Shown: piece after piece, positions 38,959-48,042 of the stretch
Numbering within the stretch: position 1 is the stretch's first letter
Layout of the letters: each line of letters starts with the position of its first letter
Source: Pseudovibrio axinellae
GTDB lineage: Bacteria > Pseudomonadota > Alphaproteobacteria > Rhizobiales > Stappiaceae
Length of the DNA: 64,000 nucleotides
Reading direction: 5' to 3'
NCBI RefSeq assembly: GCF_900110875.1
Contig: NZ_FOFM01000002.1
Coordinates: 558,001-622,000, forward strand
Position numbers and translations under genes: made by a program
Notes under the pieces: model-generated
Databases searched by the model: none
What the model saw: the letters and a program-made list of their open reading frames with translations, nothing else
What the model was told of the DNA's origin: nothing

Positions 38959-40380
38959 ATGGCTTTGCCCACCGTGATTCATTGGTTCCGCCAGGACCTC
39001 CGTTTGAGTGATAACCCAGCTCTGACAGCAGCCTGCGAAGCTGGCCAAGTCATCGCGCTCTATATCCTCACTGATGGCGAAGAAAACGCCCGCGAACTTG
39101 GTGGGGCATCAAAAAACTGGCTGCACCAATCACTTGAAAGTCTCAATGAAAGCTTGAAGGGACATCTGTTGATAATGCGTGGGGATGCGCGCCAGATTAT
39201 CAAACAGCTTGTTGCGGAGTACTCAATTACTGGCGTTTTCTGGAACCGCTGCTACGAGCCGTGGCGGGTCGAGCATGATGCGCAGCTCAAAACAGAGCTG
39301 GAAGAGCAGGGGGTACCTGTCAGTTGCTTTAATGCTTCTCTTTTATGGGAGCCACGTCAGGTAAGAAAACCAGACGGAGGCCCCTACAAAGTCTTCACCC
39401 CTTTCTATCGCAAGGGCTGCTTGCAGGCCGCTGAACCAAGGCGACCACTTCCTGTTCCAGAGCAGATGAAACTGCATTCGCCGGACGAAAAAAACGCTTT
39501 TTCTTTGGATGACCTGAACCTGTTGGATCGGCGGCCCTGGTCATCCCGCGTAAGTTCAAAATGGGAGCACGGAGAGCAGGCAGCTCAGAACCGACTCTAC
39601 GCTTTTCTTGATCATGGGCTTTCCAACTACAAGGAAGGGCGCAACTTTCCGGCGCTGTCGCATACCTCGCGGTTATCACCACACCTCCATTGGGGTGAGA
39701 TTTCTCCCAATCAAATCTGGTGGGCACTGGGTATGCTTGAAGAAACTCGTGATATCGATCATTTCCGCAGTGAGTTGGGCTGGCGAGAGTTCTCGTATTC
39801 GCTGCTCATGAACAACCCAACACTGCCGAAGGTCAATCTGAATACCAAATTCGATAGGTTCCCATGGGTGTCCAACAGGGAGCAACTGCGCGCCTGGCAA
39901 CGGGGGCAGACAGGTATCCCGATCGTAGACGCTGGCATGCGTGAGCTTTGGCAAACCGGATACATGCACAATCGCCTACGGATGATTACGGGCTCCTTCC
40001 TCGTGAAGAATTTATTGTTAGATTGGCGTTTGGGCGAGCAATGGTTCTGGGACTGCCTTGTGGATGCTGATTTGGCGAATAACAGTGCAAGCTGGCAGTG
40101 GATTGCTGGATGTGGTGCAGACGCTGCGCCTTATTTCCGTATCTTTAACCCGGTGTTGCAAGGTGAAAAGTTTGATACCCGTGGTGAGTACACCCGTCGG
40201 TACTTGCCGGAACTTAACGCCATGCCAGACAATTATCTCTTTAAACCGTGGGAAGCTCCTCAGGAGGTTTTGCAGCGTGCTGGAGTTTTGCTGGGCGAAG
40301 ACTACCCGCATCCAATCGTCGACCTGAAGAAATCCAGAGACGAAGCGATGCGAGCATTCCAGTCAACAAAGACATCCTAA
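38959..40380 (+). CDS. phrB: Deoxyribodipyrimidine photolyase
   Basis: The 473-residue protein is a class I photolyase/cryptochrome: VIHWFRQDLRLSDNPAL at the start, an antenna domain, then the FAD domain with SHTSRLSPHLHWGEISP, GQTGIPIVDAGMREL, WLGEQWFW-like DWRLGEQWFWDCLVDAD and NNSASWQWIAGCGADAAP. It repairs UV pyrimidine dimers with light. ATG follows GAGGA. A cryptochrome function cannot be excluded, but the motif WQW near the active site favours a repair enzyme. Confidence 0.92.
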   Translation: MALPTVIHWFRQDLRLSDNPALTAACEAGQVIALYILTDGEENARELGGASKNWLHQSLESLNESLKGHLLIMRGDARQIIKQLVAEYSITGVFWNRCYEPWRVEHDAQLKTELEEQGVPVSCFNASLLWEPRQVRKPDGGPYKVFTPFYRKGCLQAAEPRRPLPVPEQMKLHSPDEKNAFSLDDLNLLDRRPWSSRVSSKWEHGEQAAQNRLYAFLDHGLSNYKEGRNFPALSHTSRLSPHLHWGEISPNQIWWALGMLEETRDIDHFRSELGWREFSYSLLMNNPTLPKVNLNTKFDRFPWVSNREQLRAWQRGQTGIPIVDAGMRELWQTGYMHNRLRMITGSFLVKNLLLDWRLGEQWFWDCLVDADLANNSASWQWIAGCGADAAPYFRIFNPVLQGEKFDTRGEYTRRYLPELNAMPDNYLFKPWEAPQEVLQRAGVLLGEDYPHPIVDLKKSRDEAMRAFQSTKTS

Positions 40381-40458
40381 ACTTCGGCCCCTGATGGATG
40401 AGCATGTTCTGCAGCGCAAATAAAATGCGTAATGACTAGTTTGCCTTAACCGGAGACT

Positions 40459-40842
40459 TTAGAGCCCGGAAATATCGACGAACACTATGTATTCGCAAAT
40501 CAGTCCATGATCGAACTTTAGCCGAGTTGAAAAAGGGACTTCATGCGTGGTTCCATTCTTGCGGGTGTAATGCACGCGCCCTTCGCAAAACACAGTGTCA
40601 CCGCAAGTCCATATGCCAGAGATCGTGTGATGCATGGCAGTAATTGTGGTGAAGAAACCGGCATTTGCGTCTTCAAACACCCCGCGGCCCGTGAGCATAT
40701 CGAAATTGCCCAGCCGAAAGATGACATTCTCACTTACAAAACTTGTGACTTTAGGGGCGTCCATTGCATCAACTGCGCGGTAAAGGTTTGTGACCAGCGT
40801 TTCGTAGACAGTGGCGCTTGTGGCTTCTTTAGTGAGTTGCAT
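40459..40842 (-). CDS. SnoaL-like / NTF2-fold protein
   Basis: The 127-residue protein has the NTF2-like pattern: LYRAVDAMDAPKVTSFVSENVIFRLGN (in part), GVFEDANAGFFTTITAMHHTISG, FCEGRVHYTRKNG and a closing KFDHGLICEYIVFVDISGL. Such proteins are small enzymes or binding proteins for polar ligands; the exact role is unknown. It lies downstream of the transporter gene on the same strand with 90 bases between. Confidence 0.7.
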   Translation of the reverse strand: MQLTKEATSATVYETLVTNLYRAVDAMDAPKVTSFVSENVIFRLGNFDMLTGRGVFEDANAGFFTTITAMHHTISGIWTCGDTVFCEGRVHYTRKNGTTHEVPFSTRLKFDHGLICEYIVFVDISGL

Positions 40843-40932
40843 GTGATTTTTCCTTGTCTGGTACAGGTGGGGTGTGGGGTGAGGTCATACGCGGCGCGTG
40901 GCGTTGCCGGGGCTCTGCTGCGTGAGCGCTTG

Positions 40933-41841
40933 TTAGAGTGCTTTGATGCGAGAAAGTTTGATTTGGCCATTCGATATGGCGAGCCCTAGAAAAAGAATGA
41001 TGAGCGCGGCAAACAGCGCAAGGCCAATTGGTTCCCCAAAAGCGACAGCTCCCATGCCGATGCCTGAAAGCGTGGCAAAGTAACCAACCTGCGCGAATGT
41101 CACGCCGTCTGTGCGGCGCTGAACCTCAAAGGTGAGAACATATGAGATGGCGGTAATCAAACCGACGCCAAGGACTGGGGTTAATTCATAGGGGGTAGGT
41201 GACACGAAGTTAGCCTGCATACCGCTCGCCACCACAAAGGGGAGGCATAATATGAGCTGGGACAACAAGGTCCCCGCAGCAATCATAATGGGTTCGCCAC
41301 TTTGAGGGTAGGAGCGACTGCGAAAGACATTCCCCATTGCCAATAGCAGTGGTCCGAGGATCGCCAAGACAATCCAGATCGGTTGTGAATCCATTTTGCC
41401 GATCCCCCCAAGGGTCGCAAAGCTTATCCCGACCAAACCGATGATGATGCCCCAAAGGCGATATATGGGCAGCATCTTGCGCTCTACGCTTGCCGTAATA
41501 ACAAAGGTAAACAACGGTGAAAGAGTTATCAGGACGGAGTACAAACCCGTAGAGATATGTTCAAGGACCGTGTAGGCGACTAGAGCGGGCAAGCTGATCC
41601 CTAACAGACCGGAACCGATATAGTAGATCAGATGGTGGCGCGTAACTTGCAGGCGCTGGCCACTTAAAAAGCCAAGGACAAACAGTAGGAGGGTAGCCAC
41701 CAGTAGCTGCCAGAAGAGCGCAGTCAACGGCCCGATATTTGCCTGGATTGCGACCTTTGACAGGGTGTAGCTCACACCTACAAAAACGCCAATAGCAACG
41801 ATAAGCAAGGTTGGCGGTGCAGAACGAAGAAATACACTCAT
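40933..41841 (-). CDS. DMT superfamily (EamA) transporter
   Basis: The 302-residue protein has ten hydrophobic segments in two EamA halves, for example IVAIGVFVGVSYTLSKVAI and AILGPLLLAMGNVFRSRSY. EamA members export amino acids, metabolites or drugs. The ATG shares one base with the stop of the upstream glutathione transferase gene (TGATG), so the two are co-translated. A role in export of a glutathione-processed compound is inference. Confidence 0.82.
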   Translation of the reverse strand: MSVFLRSAPPTLLIVAIGVFVGVSYTLSKVAIQANIGPLTALFWQLLVATLLLFVLGFLSGQRLQVTRHHLIYYIGSGLLGISLPALVAYTVLEHISTGLYSVLITLSPLFTFVITASVERKMLPIYRLWGIIIGLVGISFATLGGIGKMDSQPIWIVLAILGPLLLAMGNVFRSRSYPQSGEPIMIAAGTLLSQLILCLPFVVASGMQANFVSPTPYELTPVLGVGLITAISYVLTFEVQRRTDGVTFAQVGYFATLSGIGMGAVAFGEPIGLALFAALIILFLGLAISNGQIKLSRIKAL

Positions 41842-42806
41842 CAGACCGTACCTCCCTGCCTGGAATACCCGACAAGACTGTGCGCTGGACCAATGGGTAT
41901 GATGCCAGTGGGATTTATATGAGTGTGACTGCGGAAGTAGTGCTCGCGGATCTGCGGCATGTCGATGGTTGATGTTACATCAGGCAGAGCGCTGATTTCA
42001 TCGAAGTACCGCGTGAGTGCAGGGTAATCTGATATTCGTTTGTAATCGGCTTTGAAGTGGGTCACATAAACAGCATCAAAACGCACCAGTGTCGGGTAAA
42101 ATTTCAGGTCAACCTCGGTGATTTGCTCTCCCGCGAGAAAGCGTCGCGAGGTGAGGACCTGTTCGACTTGTTCCAATGCATCAAAGAGCGCGAAGACTGC
42201 CTCGCAATAGGCCTGTTGTGAGCTGGCAAACCCCGCACGGTATACGCCTTCGCGGATAGGTGCCTGGATCATATCCGTGATGCGGTCAATTTCCTGAACA
42301 AGCTCATCGGGGTAAAGCTCAGGCCCCATGGCACCGAGCCCGTTAAAGGATGAGTTGAACATCCTCATCATCTCTGCAGATTCGGTGGACACAATCTGTC
42401 CGCGGTCTCGGTCAATAAGAAGCGGGACAGTGATAGGGCCGGTATAGTCAGGCGCGAAATATTGGTAAACTTGATAAAGAAAATCTACCTGCGGTGCGCC
42501 AGCGACCTCCCCAGCAACATTCTTTTTGAGCACCCAGCCATCCTGTGAGGAGAGGGGATCCATCCATGTAATGCTGATGGTTTCTTGGAGCCCCTTCAAA
42601 GAAATAACAAGCTCAACGCCATGGCACCACGGGCAAGCTTTTGAGAGGTACAGGTGATACCGCCCCTTTGCTGCGGGAAACATGGCGTCAGGACTCTTAG
42701 AAATCTCGTGGCGATAGCTGCTTGGCATCCGCCGAAACGTTCCATCTGCTTCAACAGGTCTTTCGTGAAGAGCGCCGCCTATTAGTATTTTGGGCATATA
42801 AACCAT
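41841..42806 (-). CDS. Glutathionyl-hydroquinone reductase-like glutathione transferase
   Basis: The 321-residue protein resembles the YqjG/PcpF (Xi-class) group: GRYHLYLSKACPWCHGVELV with the active Cys, QVDFLYQVYQYFAPDYTGPITVPLL in part, STESAEMMRMFNSSF, and TEVDLKFYPTLVRFDAVY. These enzymes reduce glutathionyl-hydroquinones. The motif is CPWC instead of the usual CPWA, so a second Cys is available. It is divergent from a LysR regulator and precedes a DMT transporter. Confidence 0.82.
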   Translation of the reverse strand: MVYMPKILIGGALHERPVEADGTFRRMPSSYRHEISKSPDAMFPAAKGRYHLYLSKACPWCHGVELVISLKGLQETISITWMDPLSSQDGWVLKKNVAGEVAGAPQVDFLYQVYQYFAPDYTGPITVPLLIDRDRGQIVSTESAEMMRMFNSSFNGLGAMGPELYPDELVQEIDRITDMIQAPIREGVYRAGFASSQQAYCEAVFALFDALEQVEQVLTSRRFLAGEQITEVDLKFYPTLVRFDAVYVTHFKADYKRISDYPALTRYFDEISALPDVTSTIDMPQIREHYFRSHTHINPTGIIPIGPAHSLVGYSRQGGTV

Positions 42807-42908
42807 CCGTTATTTTCCTCTGAAGAAGAAATAGATGGTTTCCAATTGAGTGATAATCATCCAATATGAAAACAGTAAGGTGAGTACGAGTAACCCAAGA
42901 GAGGCGTT
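42807..42908. promoter_or_regulatory. Divergent control region, GST / LysR
   Basis: This 102-base gap between the divergent genes contains AACCATC (near 42801) and GATGGTT (42835-42841) as an inverted repeat, then GATAATCATC. LysR proteins usually bind such gaps and control the divergent gene. The exact operator cannot be fixed by eye. Confidence 0.4.
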
Positions 42909-43832
42909 TTGACTGAAATTAGTGCGATACCGATCTTTGTTGCGGTCGCTGAAACTGGTGGCTTTGCAGCAGCTGCGCGCCAGCTTGGCATCACCAAAGG
43001 GGCAGTGAGCAAGCGCGTCTCTGGTTTAGAGGCCCGGTTAGGGACGCAGCTCTTTCATCGATCAACGCGCAGTGTCTCTCTTACTGAAGCTGGTGAGATT
43101 TATCTGGCATATGCTGTACAGGCGCTGGGCTATGCAAGGGAAGGCGAGGATGCTGTTGCCACTTTGCAAGGCCAGCCGACAGGGCAGTTGAGAGTTAGCG
43201 CTCCCATGTCTTTTGGGCGAATACATGTGGCACCTTTGGTGACAGACTTCTTGGAACAATTTCCAAAGATCAACTTGGACCTGACCATGGATGATCGCAT
43301 GGTTGATTTGATCGAAGCAGGCTTTGATGTTGCCATCAGAGCCGGGTCCATGCCTGACTCAGCCTTGATCGCACGACGATTAGCGACAGTTCGAAGTGTG
43401 GTGGTGGCAGCGCCATCTTATCTGGCCAAGAATGGTGCGCCCACAGATCCTGCTCAACTGGTAGATTATAACTGCCTTCATTATGCCTATTCACGTGATC
43501 CTATGGAATGGCTGTTCCTTAGCGACGGTGATCAAATGCGTGTTCGTACCAAAGGGAGTTTAAGGGTCAATAACAGTGAAGCCTTGTGCGTTGCTCTGGT
43601 CGATGGCTTAGGCATAGGCCGCTTGCCGACATTTGTTGCAGGTTCTCACATCAAGGCAGGGCGCTTACATCAGGTCTTGCCAGGTTTCTCGATGCCAGAA
43701 CAAGCTCTCTTTGCTGTGTTTCCAGAGCGTCGGCATATGCCTGCAAAAACACGTGTTTTTCTCGACTTCCTTGTAAAACGTATTGGCAGCGAGCAACCCT
43801 ACTGGGATATTGAAGCAGGCCTTAGCAGCTAG
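42909..43832 (+). CDS. LysR family transcriptional regulator
   Basis: The 307-residue protein has a LysR N-terminal helix-turn-helix, AAARQLGITKGAVSKRVSGLEARLGTQLF (in part), followed by RSTRSVSLTEAGE, and an effector domain with GQLRVSAPMSFGRIHVAPL. This resembles the CrgA/AaeR-like group. The start is TTG at 42909, with GAGAGG eight bases before it; no ATG fits. It probably controls the divergent glutathione transferase and transporter. Confidence 0.88.
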   Translation: MTEISAIPIFVAVAETGGFAAAARQLGITKGAVSKRVSGLEARLGTQLFHRSTRSVSLTEAGEIYLAYAVQALGYAREGEDAVATLQGQPTGQLRVSAPMSFGRIHVAPLVTDFLEQFPKINLDLTMDDRMVDLIEAGFDVAIRAGSMPDSALIARRLATVRSVVVAAPSYLAKNGAPTDPAQLVDYNCLHYAYSRDPMEWLFLSDGDQMRVRTKGSLRVNNSEALCVALVDGLGIGRLPTFVAGSHIKAGRLHQVLPGFSMPEQALFAVFPERRHMPAKTRVFLDFLVKRIGSEQPYWDIEAGLSS

Positions 43833-44203
43833 AATAAGCTTGGTTTACAGCAACAAGCTTCCGGTCGAACATGGTATCGAGGCCCGCTAAGGCCGGCAGA
43901 TTGGGCTCTATTGGGAGCGCAGTCGAAGAAAGGATGAAAAACACCGCTGTATCCCCATTCCCCGCAACGACAATTGGATTGCGGCGTGAGTGTTGAAAGT
44001 TCAGCCCTTTTTGCTGGGATATCGCTCTGGTGAGCCTGTGAAAAACAGCCGTTCCCGCGAGATTTGATTGCGTATCATTAAGTTAACTTGAAACCTAGGC
44101 CGCTAACCGCCATATTCCAAAAGAAAGACCGAAGGCGAGATGCCTTCATACTGGATGCCTAATGAGGGTCTGGAACTGGGTCGCTTTAAGAAGGACTTGG
44201 CCA
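43833..44203. other. Intergenic region with hsp20 promoter
   Basis: The first 250 bases hold no supported gene. The last part contains a heat-shock promoter-like sequence at 44087-44116, listed separately. Confidence 0.5.
44087..44116 (+). promoter_or_regulatory. Sigma-32-like heat-shock promoter
   Basis: CTTGAAA at 44087-44093 and CGCCATATT at 44108-44116 are 14 bases apart. Both the -35 element and spacing fit RpoH promoters (CTTGAAA, then CCCCAT-like). It lies 88 bases before the Hsp20 start codon. Confidence 0.5.
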
Positions 44204-44632
44204 ATGACGCGAGTTTCTGCGTTTTCGAGCCCATTTATGTTGGGTTTCGATGATATTGAACGTGTATTGGATAGGGTAAGCAAAGCCGCAAATGACGGCT
44301 ATCCTCCCTACAATATAGAACGGCTGCCTGCCTCCGAGGAGAAAGGTGAAGTTATCCGAATTACCCTTGCTGTTGCTGGCTTTACACGAGATCAACTGGA
44401 TGTATCCGTAGAGGAGAGTCAGCTGGTTATCCGTGGACGCCAACAAGAAGAAAAAACTCGTCAGTACCTTCACAGGGGCATAGCTGCCCGTCAGTTTCAG
44501 CGTGCATTCGTGCTGGCTGAAGGTATTGAGATTTTGGGGGCAGACCTGCGCGATGGTCTGTTGTCTATTGATCTTGCTCGTCCTGAGCCAGAGCGTATCG
44601 TTCGCCGGATTGAGATCTCAGCAGGGGATTGA
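44204..44632 (+). CDS. Small heat shock protein, Hsp20 family
   Basis: The 142-residue protein has the alpha-crystallin domain: PPYNIERLPASEEKGEVIRITLAVAGF (in part), LDVSVEESQLVIRG, and FQRAFVLAEGIEILGADLRDGLLSIDLARPEPE with the conserved DGLL strand. The C-terminal I-x-I motif appears as IEISAGD. It binds unfolding proteins. ATG at 44204 follows AAGGAC. An RpoH-like promoter lies upstream, and the DUF1150 gene follows, an arrangement found throughout Rhizobiales. Confidence 0.9.
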   Translation: MTRVSAFSSPFMLGFDDIERVLDRVSKAANDGYPPYNIERLPASEEKGEVIRITLAVAGFTRDQLDVSVEESQLVIRGRQQEEKTRQYLHRGIAARQFQRAFVLAEGIEILGADLRDGLLSIDLARPEPERIVRRIEISAGD

Positions 44633-44694
44633 GGGCCAGGTTTAATCCTTCCTCAGCGTTGATCCAAATATTAATAACTTCCAAGGAGAAGGCG

Positions 44695-44955
44695 ATGACT
44701 AACGCCCCTTCTGTGCTGGCCGACGACCCGTACGAAAATTTTGAAGAGCTTGGAGCAGGCGAACTCGCTTATGTGAGGCGCGTTTCTCCCAAAGACTTGA
44801 AAAACATGTTTCCTGATGCAGAGCTGCAGGGCGCAGACTTGCCCGCATGGGCGCTGCTGGCCGCTGATGGCACGCCTTTGGTCCTCACAGACACTAGGAA
44901 TGCAGCAATTGCAAACGCAATTGAAAACGACCTGGAAGCTCTCAGCGTTCATTAG
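44695..44955 (+). CDS. DUF1150 family protein
   Basis: The 86-residue protein shows the family features ELGAGELAYVRRVSPKDL and LPAWALLAADGTPLVLTDTRNAAIANA (in part). DUF1150 proteins commonly follow hsp20 genes in Alphaproteobacteria; their function is not known. ATG at 44695 follows AAGGAGAAGG, a strong site. Confidence 0.85.
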   Translation: MTNAPSVLADDPYENFEELGAGELAYVRRVSPKDLKNMFPDAELQGADLPAWALLAADGTPLVLTDTRNAAIANAIENDLEALSVH

Positions 44956-45019
44956 GTGAAGCTTCTGCTTTTCTTGCTGTGGAAGCTCTTCCGGCAGGCA
45001 TGCATTAGTAAAAGACATA

Positions 45020-45064
45020 AAAAAGCCTGGATGGGACACTGTCTCATCCAGGCTTTCTATTTTT
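45020..45064. terminator. Bidirectional intrinsic terminator
   Basis: A stem of 14 pairs (AGCCTGGATG / CATCCAGGCT plus inner GAC / GTC) has A-rich flank on the left and T-rich flank on the right. It lies between the rightward DUF1150 gene and the leftward ptsN gene, and can serve both. Confidence 0.88.
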
Positions 45065-45078
45065 TATAGGGAGCTACC

Positions 45079-45546
45079 TCACGCAGCGTTTGGAGACGCC
45101 TGTGGGTGTGTCAGGATCGAGTAAAGCGCAGTGGCATCTGTCGTTGCCCGCAGTTTACTCGCGATTTCATTATTTCTTAGAAGACGTGCAACCCGTGCCA
45201 GAGCTTTCAGGTGGTCTGCACCCGCTCCTTCCGGTGCAAGTAAAACAAAGATCAGATCAACAGGCTGGTCATCCAAGCTGTCGAACTCGATTGGTTTGTC
45301 CAGACGTGCAAACAGGCCGTGTAACCCGTCCAGGTTCACGATTTTTCCATGCGGGATCGCAATGCCGTTTCCGACACCTGTAGAGCCGAGACGTTCGCGT
45401 TGCAGCAGCGTATCAAAGATATCGCGCTCAGTTTCACCGCAAATCTCAGAGGCTCGTTCGGCAAGTTCCTGCAGCGCTTGCTTTTTGCTGTTTGCCTTGA
45501 GGTTGGCAATAACAGCCTCAGGACGAAGAAGTTCGTTCAGATCCAT
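45079..45546 (-). CDS. ptsN: Nitrogen PTS EIIA protein PtsN
   Basis: The 155-residue protein is EIIA-Ntr: MDLNELLRPEAVIANLKA at the start, LGSTGVGNGIAIPHGKIV with the phosphorylated His66, and PIEFDSLDDQPVDLIFVLLAPEG in part. It reports the PTS state to potassium, phosphate and nitrogen systems. The ATG at 45546 is chosen because an earlier ATG at 45573 lies inside a terminator hairpin. It follows hpf and rpoN, the usual order. Together with HPr at 10377 it shows a regulatory PTS. Confidence 0.94.
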   Translation of the reverse strand: MDLNELLRPEAVIANLKANSKKQALQELAERASEICGETERDIFDTLLQRERLGSTGVGNGIAIPHGKIVNLDGLHGLFARLDKPIEFDSLDDQPVDLIFVLLAPEGAGADHLKALARVARLLRNNEIASKLRATTDATALYSILTHPQASPNAA

Positions 45547-45564
45547 TCCTTGATCCGTGTTCAT

Positions 45565-45597
45565 ACAAAACACAAAGCCGGTGTAAACCGGCTTTGT
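45565..45597 (-). terminator. Intrinsic terminator between hpf and ptsN
   Basis: On the minus strand ACAAAGCCGG / CCGGCTTTGT with a six-base loop runs into GTTTTGT. It lies 25 bases after the hpf stop and just before the ptsN start, so ptsN expression would depend on read-through or its own promoter. Confidence 0.75.
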
Positions 45598-45621
45598 ATA
45601 GGGTCACAGTGACCATGATTG

Positions 45622-46212
45622 TTAGTTAGGAGCAGCCCCGTTAGCTAGATTAGGATCAATCCAGCCAACGTTTCCATCATCACGACGGAATACGACATTT
45701 ACCTCACCATTACCAGCGTTGCGGAACACTACAACGGGAGCTTCACTTAAATCTAGCTCCATAACGGCCATACCAACAGTCAGTGTTTTCACTTTCGCTT
45801 CAGTTTCTGCAACCACAAGTGGGTTGTAGTCAGCAGGAACTTCTTCTTCCTGTTCTGGGTCGGCAAGGACGTAAGACGTCGCGCCAAATGTTTCCCATTC
45901 CACAGGAACACCGTTGGTGTGGTGATCATTTAATTTTCGGTTGTAGCGCCTGAGGCGCTTTTCAATACGTTCGGCTGCTTTGTCGAAACTCTGTCGCGGA
46001 TCCTGACTATCACCTGAGACCTGTAGCACTACTCCCGTGCTGAGGTGGACTGTGCAGTCGGATCGGAAGCCTGAGCCTTCGCGAGCGATTGTCACATGAC
46101 CCGTATATGCTCCTGGGAAATATTTATCCAGTGCATCGGAAATCCGGTCTTCAACGTGAGTCCTGGTTGCATCACCAATGTCCACGTTCCTCCCCGAAAT
46201 TCTAATTGTCAT
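45622..46212 (-). CDS. hpf: Ribosome hibernation promoting factor, long form
   Basis: The 196-residue protein has the HPF/YfiA domain (MTIRISGRNVDIGDATR, VTIAREGSGFRSDCTVHLSTG) and the C-terminal dimerisation domain (VMELDLSEAPVVVFRNAGNGEVNVVFRRDDGN in part), which defines the long form. It pairs ribosomes into inactive 100S particles in stationary phase. ATG at 46212. It lies between rpoN and ptsN as in most Proteobacteria. Confidence 0.94.
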   Translation of the reverse strand: MTIRISGRNVDIGDATRTHVEDRISDALDKYFPGAYTGHVTIAREGSGFRSDCTVHLSTGVVLQVSGDSQDPRQSFDKAAERIEKRLRRYNRKLNDHHTNGVPVEWETFGATSYVLADPEQEEEVPADYNPLVVAETEAKVKTLTVGMAVMELDLSEAPVVVFRNAGNGEVNVVFRRDDGNVGWIDPNLANGAAPN

Positions 46213-46429
46213 GGGAACCTCTTTTGTTGTGTCGACTTAAACGCTGACAGGTTCTTCAGCCAAAGAGCAAAGAACCCTTCAACACATGTAGTTTGGACCA
46301 GCTGAGTTTAAAGTGCCACTGTTTTCGAGTCCTAAGAAAAACTATGAGAACGGAAAAACATCCTAAGAAGGTTATTAACTGAAGATGACTCGATTACCTC
46401 TCATTCAAACCATGAGAAATATCAGTGGC

Positions 46430-47968
46430 TTACGCGAGGAGCTTCTTTTCTCTGCGACGTTGCACCGAGCTTGGAATCTTTAATGCTTCTCGGTACTTAG
46501 CTACAGTTCGTCGCGCTATATCCACACCATCATCTTTTAGAATTTTCACAAGAGCGTCGTCTGAGAGAATCTTCTTGGGGTCTTCAGCATCAATTAACTG
46601 CTTAATTTGGTAGCGTACTGATTCCGCTGAGTGCGATTCACCACCTTCTGAAGAAGCGATAGCAGCAGAGAAAAAGTACTTCAGCTCGAAAATTCCGCGA
46701 GGTGTTGCAATATATTTGTTGGAGGTGACGCGGCTGACGGTGGATTCATGCATGCCAATCGCATCAGCAACAACACGAAGATTCATCGGACGTAAGTACT
46801 GAACGCCATAGGTCAGAAAACCATCTTGCTGGCGCACAATTTCTGACGAGACTTTCAAGATCGTGCGGGCGCGTTGATCAAGGCTCTTCACCAGCCAGTT
46901 GGCGGTTTGCAAACTGTCGGTAAAATATGCCAATTCCTTGTCGTTTTTGGGCCCCTGAGAGATCTCGGAATAATAGCTCTGGTTCACAAGAACCTTAGGC
47001 AGGTTTTCTGTATTTAGCTCAACAGTCCAGCCACCGTCGGATGCAGCGAGCACAAAGGCATCAGGAACAATTGCCTGAGTAATCTCGGTATTGAAGGCTG
47101 CACCCGGCTTTGGGTTAAGCTCTTTGATCTCAAGGATCATGTCCTTAAGGTCTTCATCATCTACTTTACAGAGGCGCTTGAGCTTTACCAGGTCATGGTG
47201 TGCCAGCAATTCAATGTTCTCAACCAACGCCTGCATGGCTGGGTCGTATCGGTTTTTCTCAATCAACTGCAACTTCAGGCACTCAATGAGGTCGCGTGCA
47301 AAAACACCAACAGGATCAAGCCCCTGAATGCGGCTGATCACGCGATCCAGATCGCTCTCAGTCACCCCAAGTCGATGGGAGATCTCTTCACTATCAATGC
47401 GCAGATAACCGTTTTCATCAATACAATCGATGAGTTGGCGTGCAACAAGTAAATCCGCAGGGTCTGATACAACAAAGCCCAGCTGCTCTTGAAGATGTTC
47501 GCTTAATGATACTTCTGCAGCGACGAATGCTTCCAGATTATAGTCAGAGCCGCCAGAGGACATGTTGTGACTTGGCGCTTGCCAGTTCTCCGCCTTTTGC
47601 TGAACGGGATCAATGGGCTGGTTTTCGCCGTTATCATCAGAAAAGACGTTTGAGAGCTCAGAATCCAGTTTGCTCGAAATCGCCTCAGGAGTTGCCTGCA
47701 GCTCATTACTAAGCCAATCCCCTTCCTGAGCGTCCGTGGGTGCGTTCTCATGCTCTGTAGAGCCATCAGAGCGGGAAGGTTCAGCCGCCGGTCCTGCACC
47801 ATCTGGGCTGTCATCTTGTTCCAGAAAGGGATTGCTTTCCAACTCATTGTTAATGTGTGCAATCAGGTCCACATTCGACAGCTGCAACAGCTTGATCGCC
47901 TGCATCAGCTGCGGCGTCATGACAAGCTGTTGGCTTTGTCTGAATTCTAATCTGGGACCGATTGCCAT
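46430..47968 (-). CDS. rpoN: RNA polymerase sigma-54 factor
   Basis: The 512-residue protein has the Gln-rich activator region at the start (LEFRQSQQLVMTPQLMQAIKLLQ in part), an acidic linker, the core-binding region, the HTH (MHESTVSRVTSNKYIATPRGIFELKYFF in part) and the C-terminal RpoN box ARRTVAKYREALKIPSS. It reads promoters of the -24/-12 type for nitrogen and other functions with enhancer-binding proteins. It lies downstream of lptB, the normal arrangement. Confidence 0.96.
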   Translation of the reverse strand: MAIGPRLEFRQSQQLVMTPQLMQAIKLLQLSNVDLIAHINNELESNPFLEQDDSPDGAGPAAEPSRSDGSTEHENAPTDAQEGDWLSNELQATPEAISSKLDSELSNVFSDDNGENQPIDPVQQKAENWQAPSHNMSSGGSDYNLEAFVAAEVSLSEHLQEQLGFVVSDPADLLVARQLIDCIDENGYLRIDSEEISHRLGVTESDLDRVISRIQGLDPVGVFARDLIECLKLQLIEKNRYDPAMQALVENIELLAHHDLVKLKRLCKVDDEDLKDMILEIKELNPKPGAAFNTEITQAIVPDAFVLAASDGGWTVELNTENLPKVLVNQSYYSEISQGPKNDKELAYFTDSLQTANWLVKSLDQRARTILKVSSEIVRQQDGFLTYGVQYLRPMNLRVVADAIGMHESTVSRVTSNKYIATPRGIFELKYFFSAAIASSEGGESHSAESVRYQIKQLIDAEDPKKILSDDALVKILKDDGVDIARRTVAKYREALKIPSSVQRRREKKLLA

Positions 47969-48042
47969 AGAGTTGTTCTATCCTCCGAGTGCTGCAAGCT
48001 AGCCTGCAACACTCTTCTACGCAATTCGGCATAGGTTGGAAA

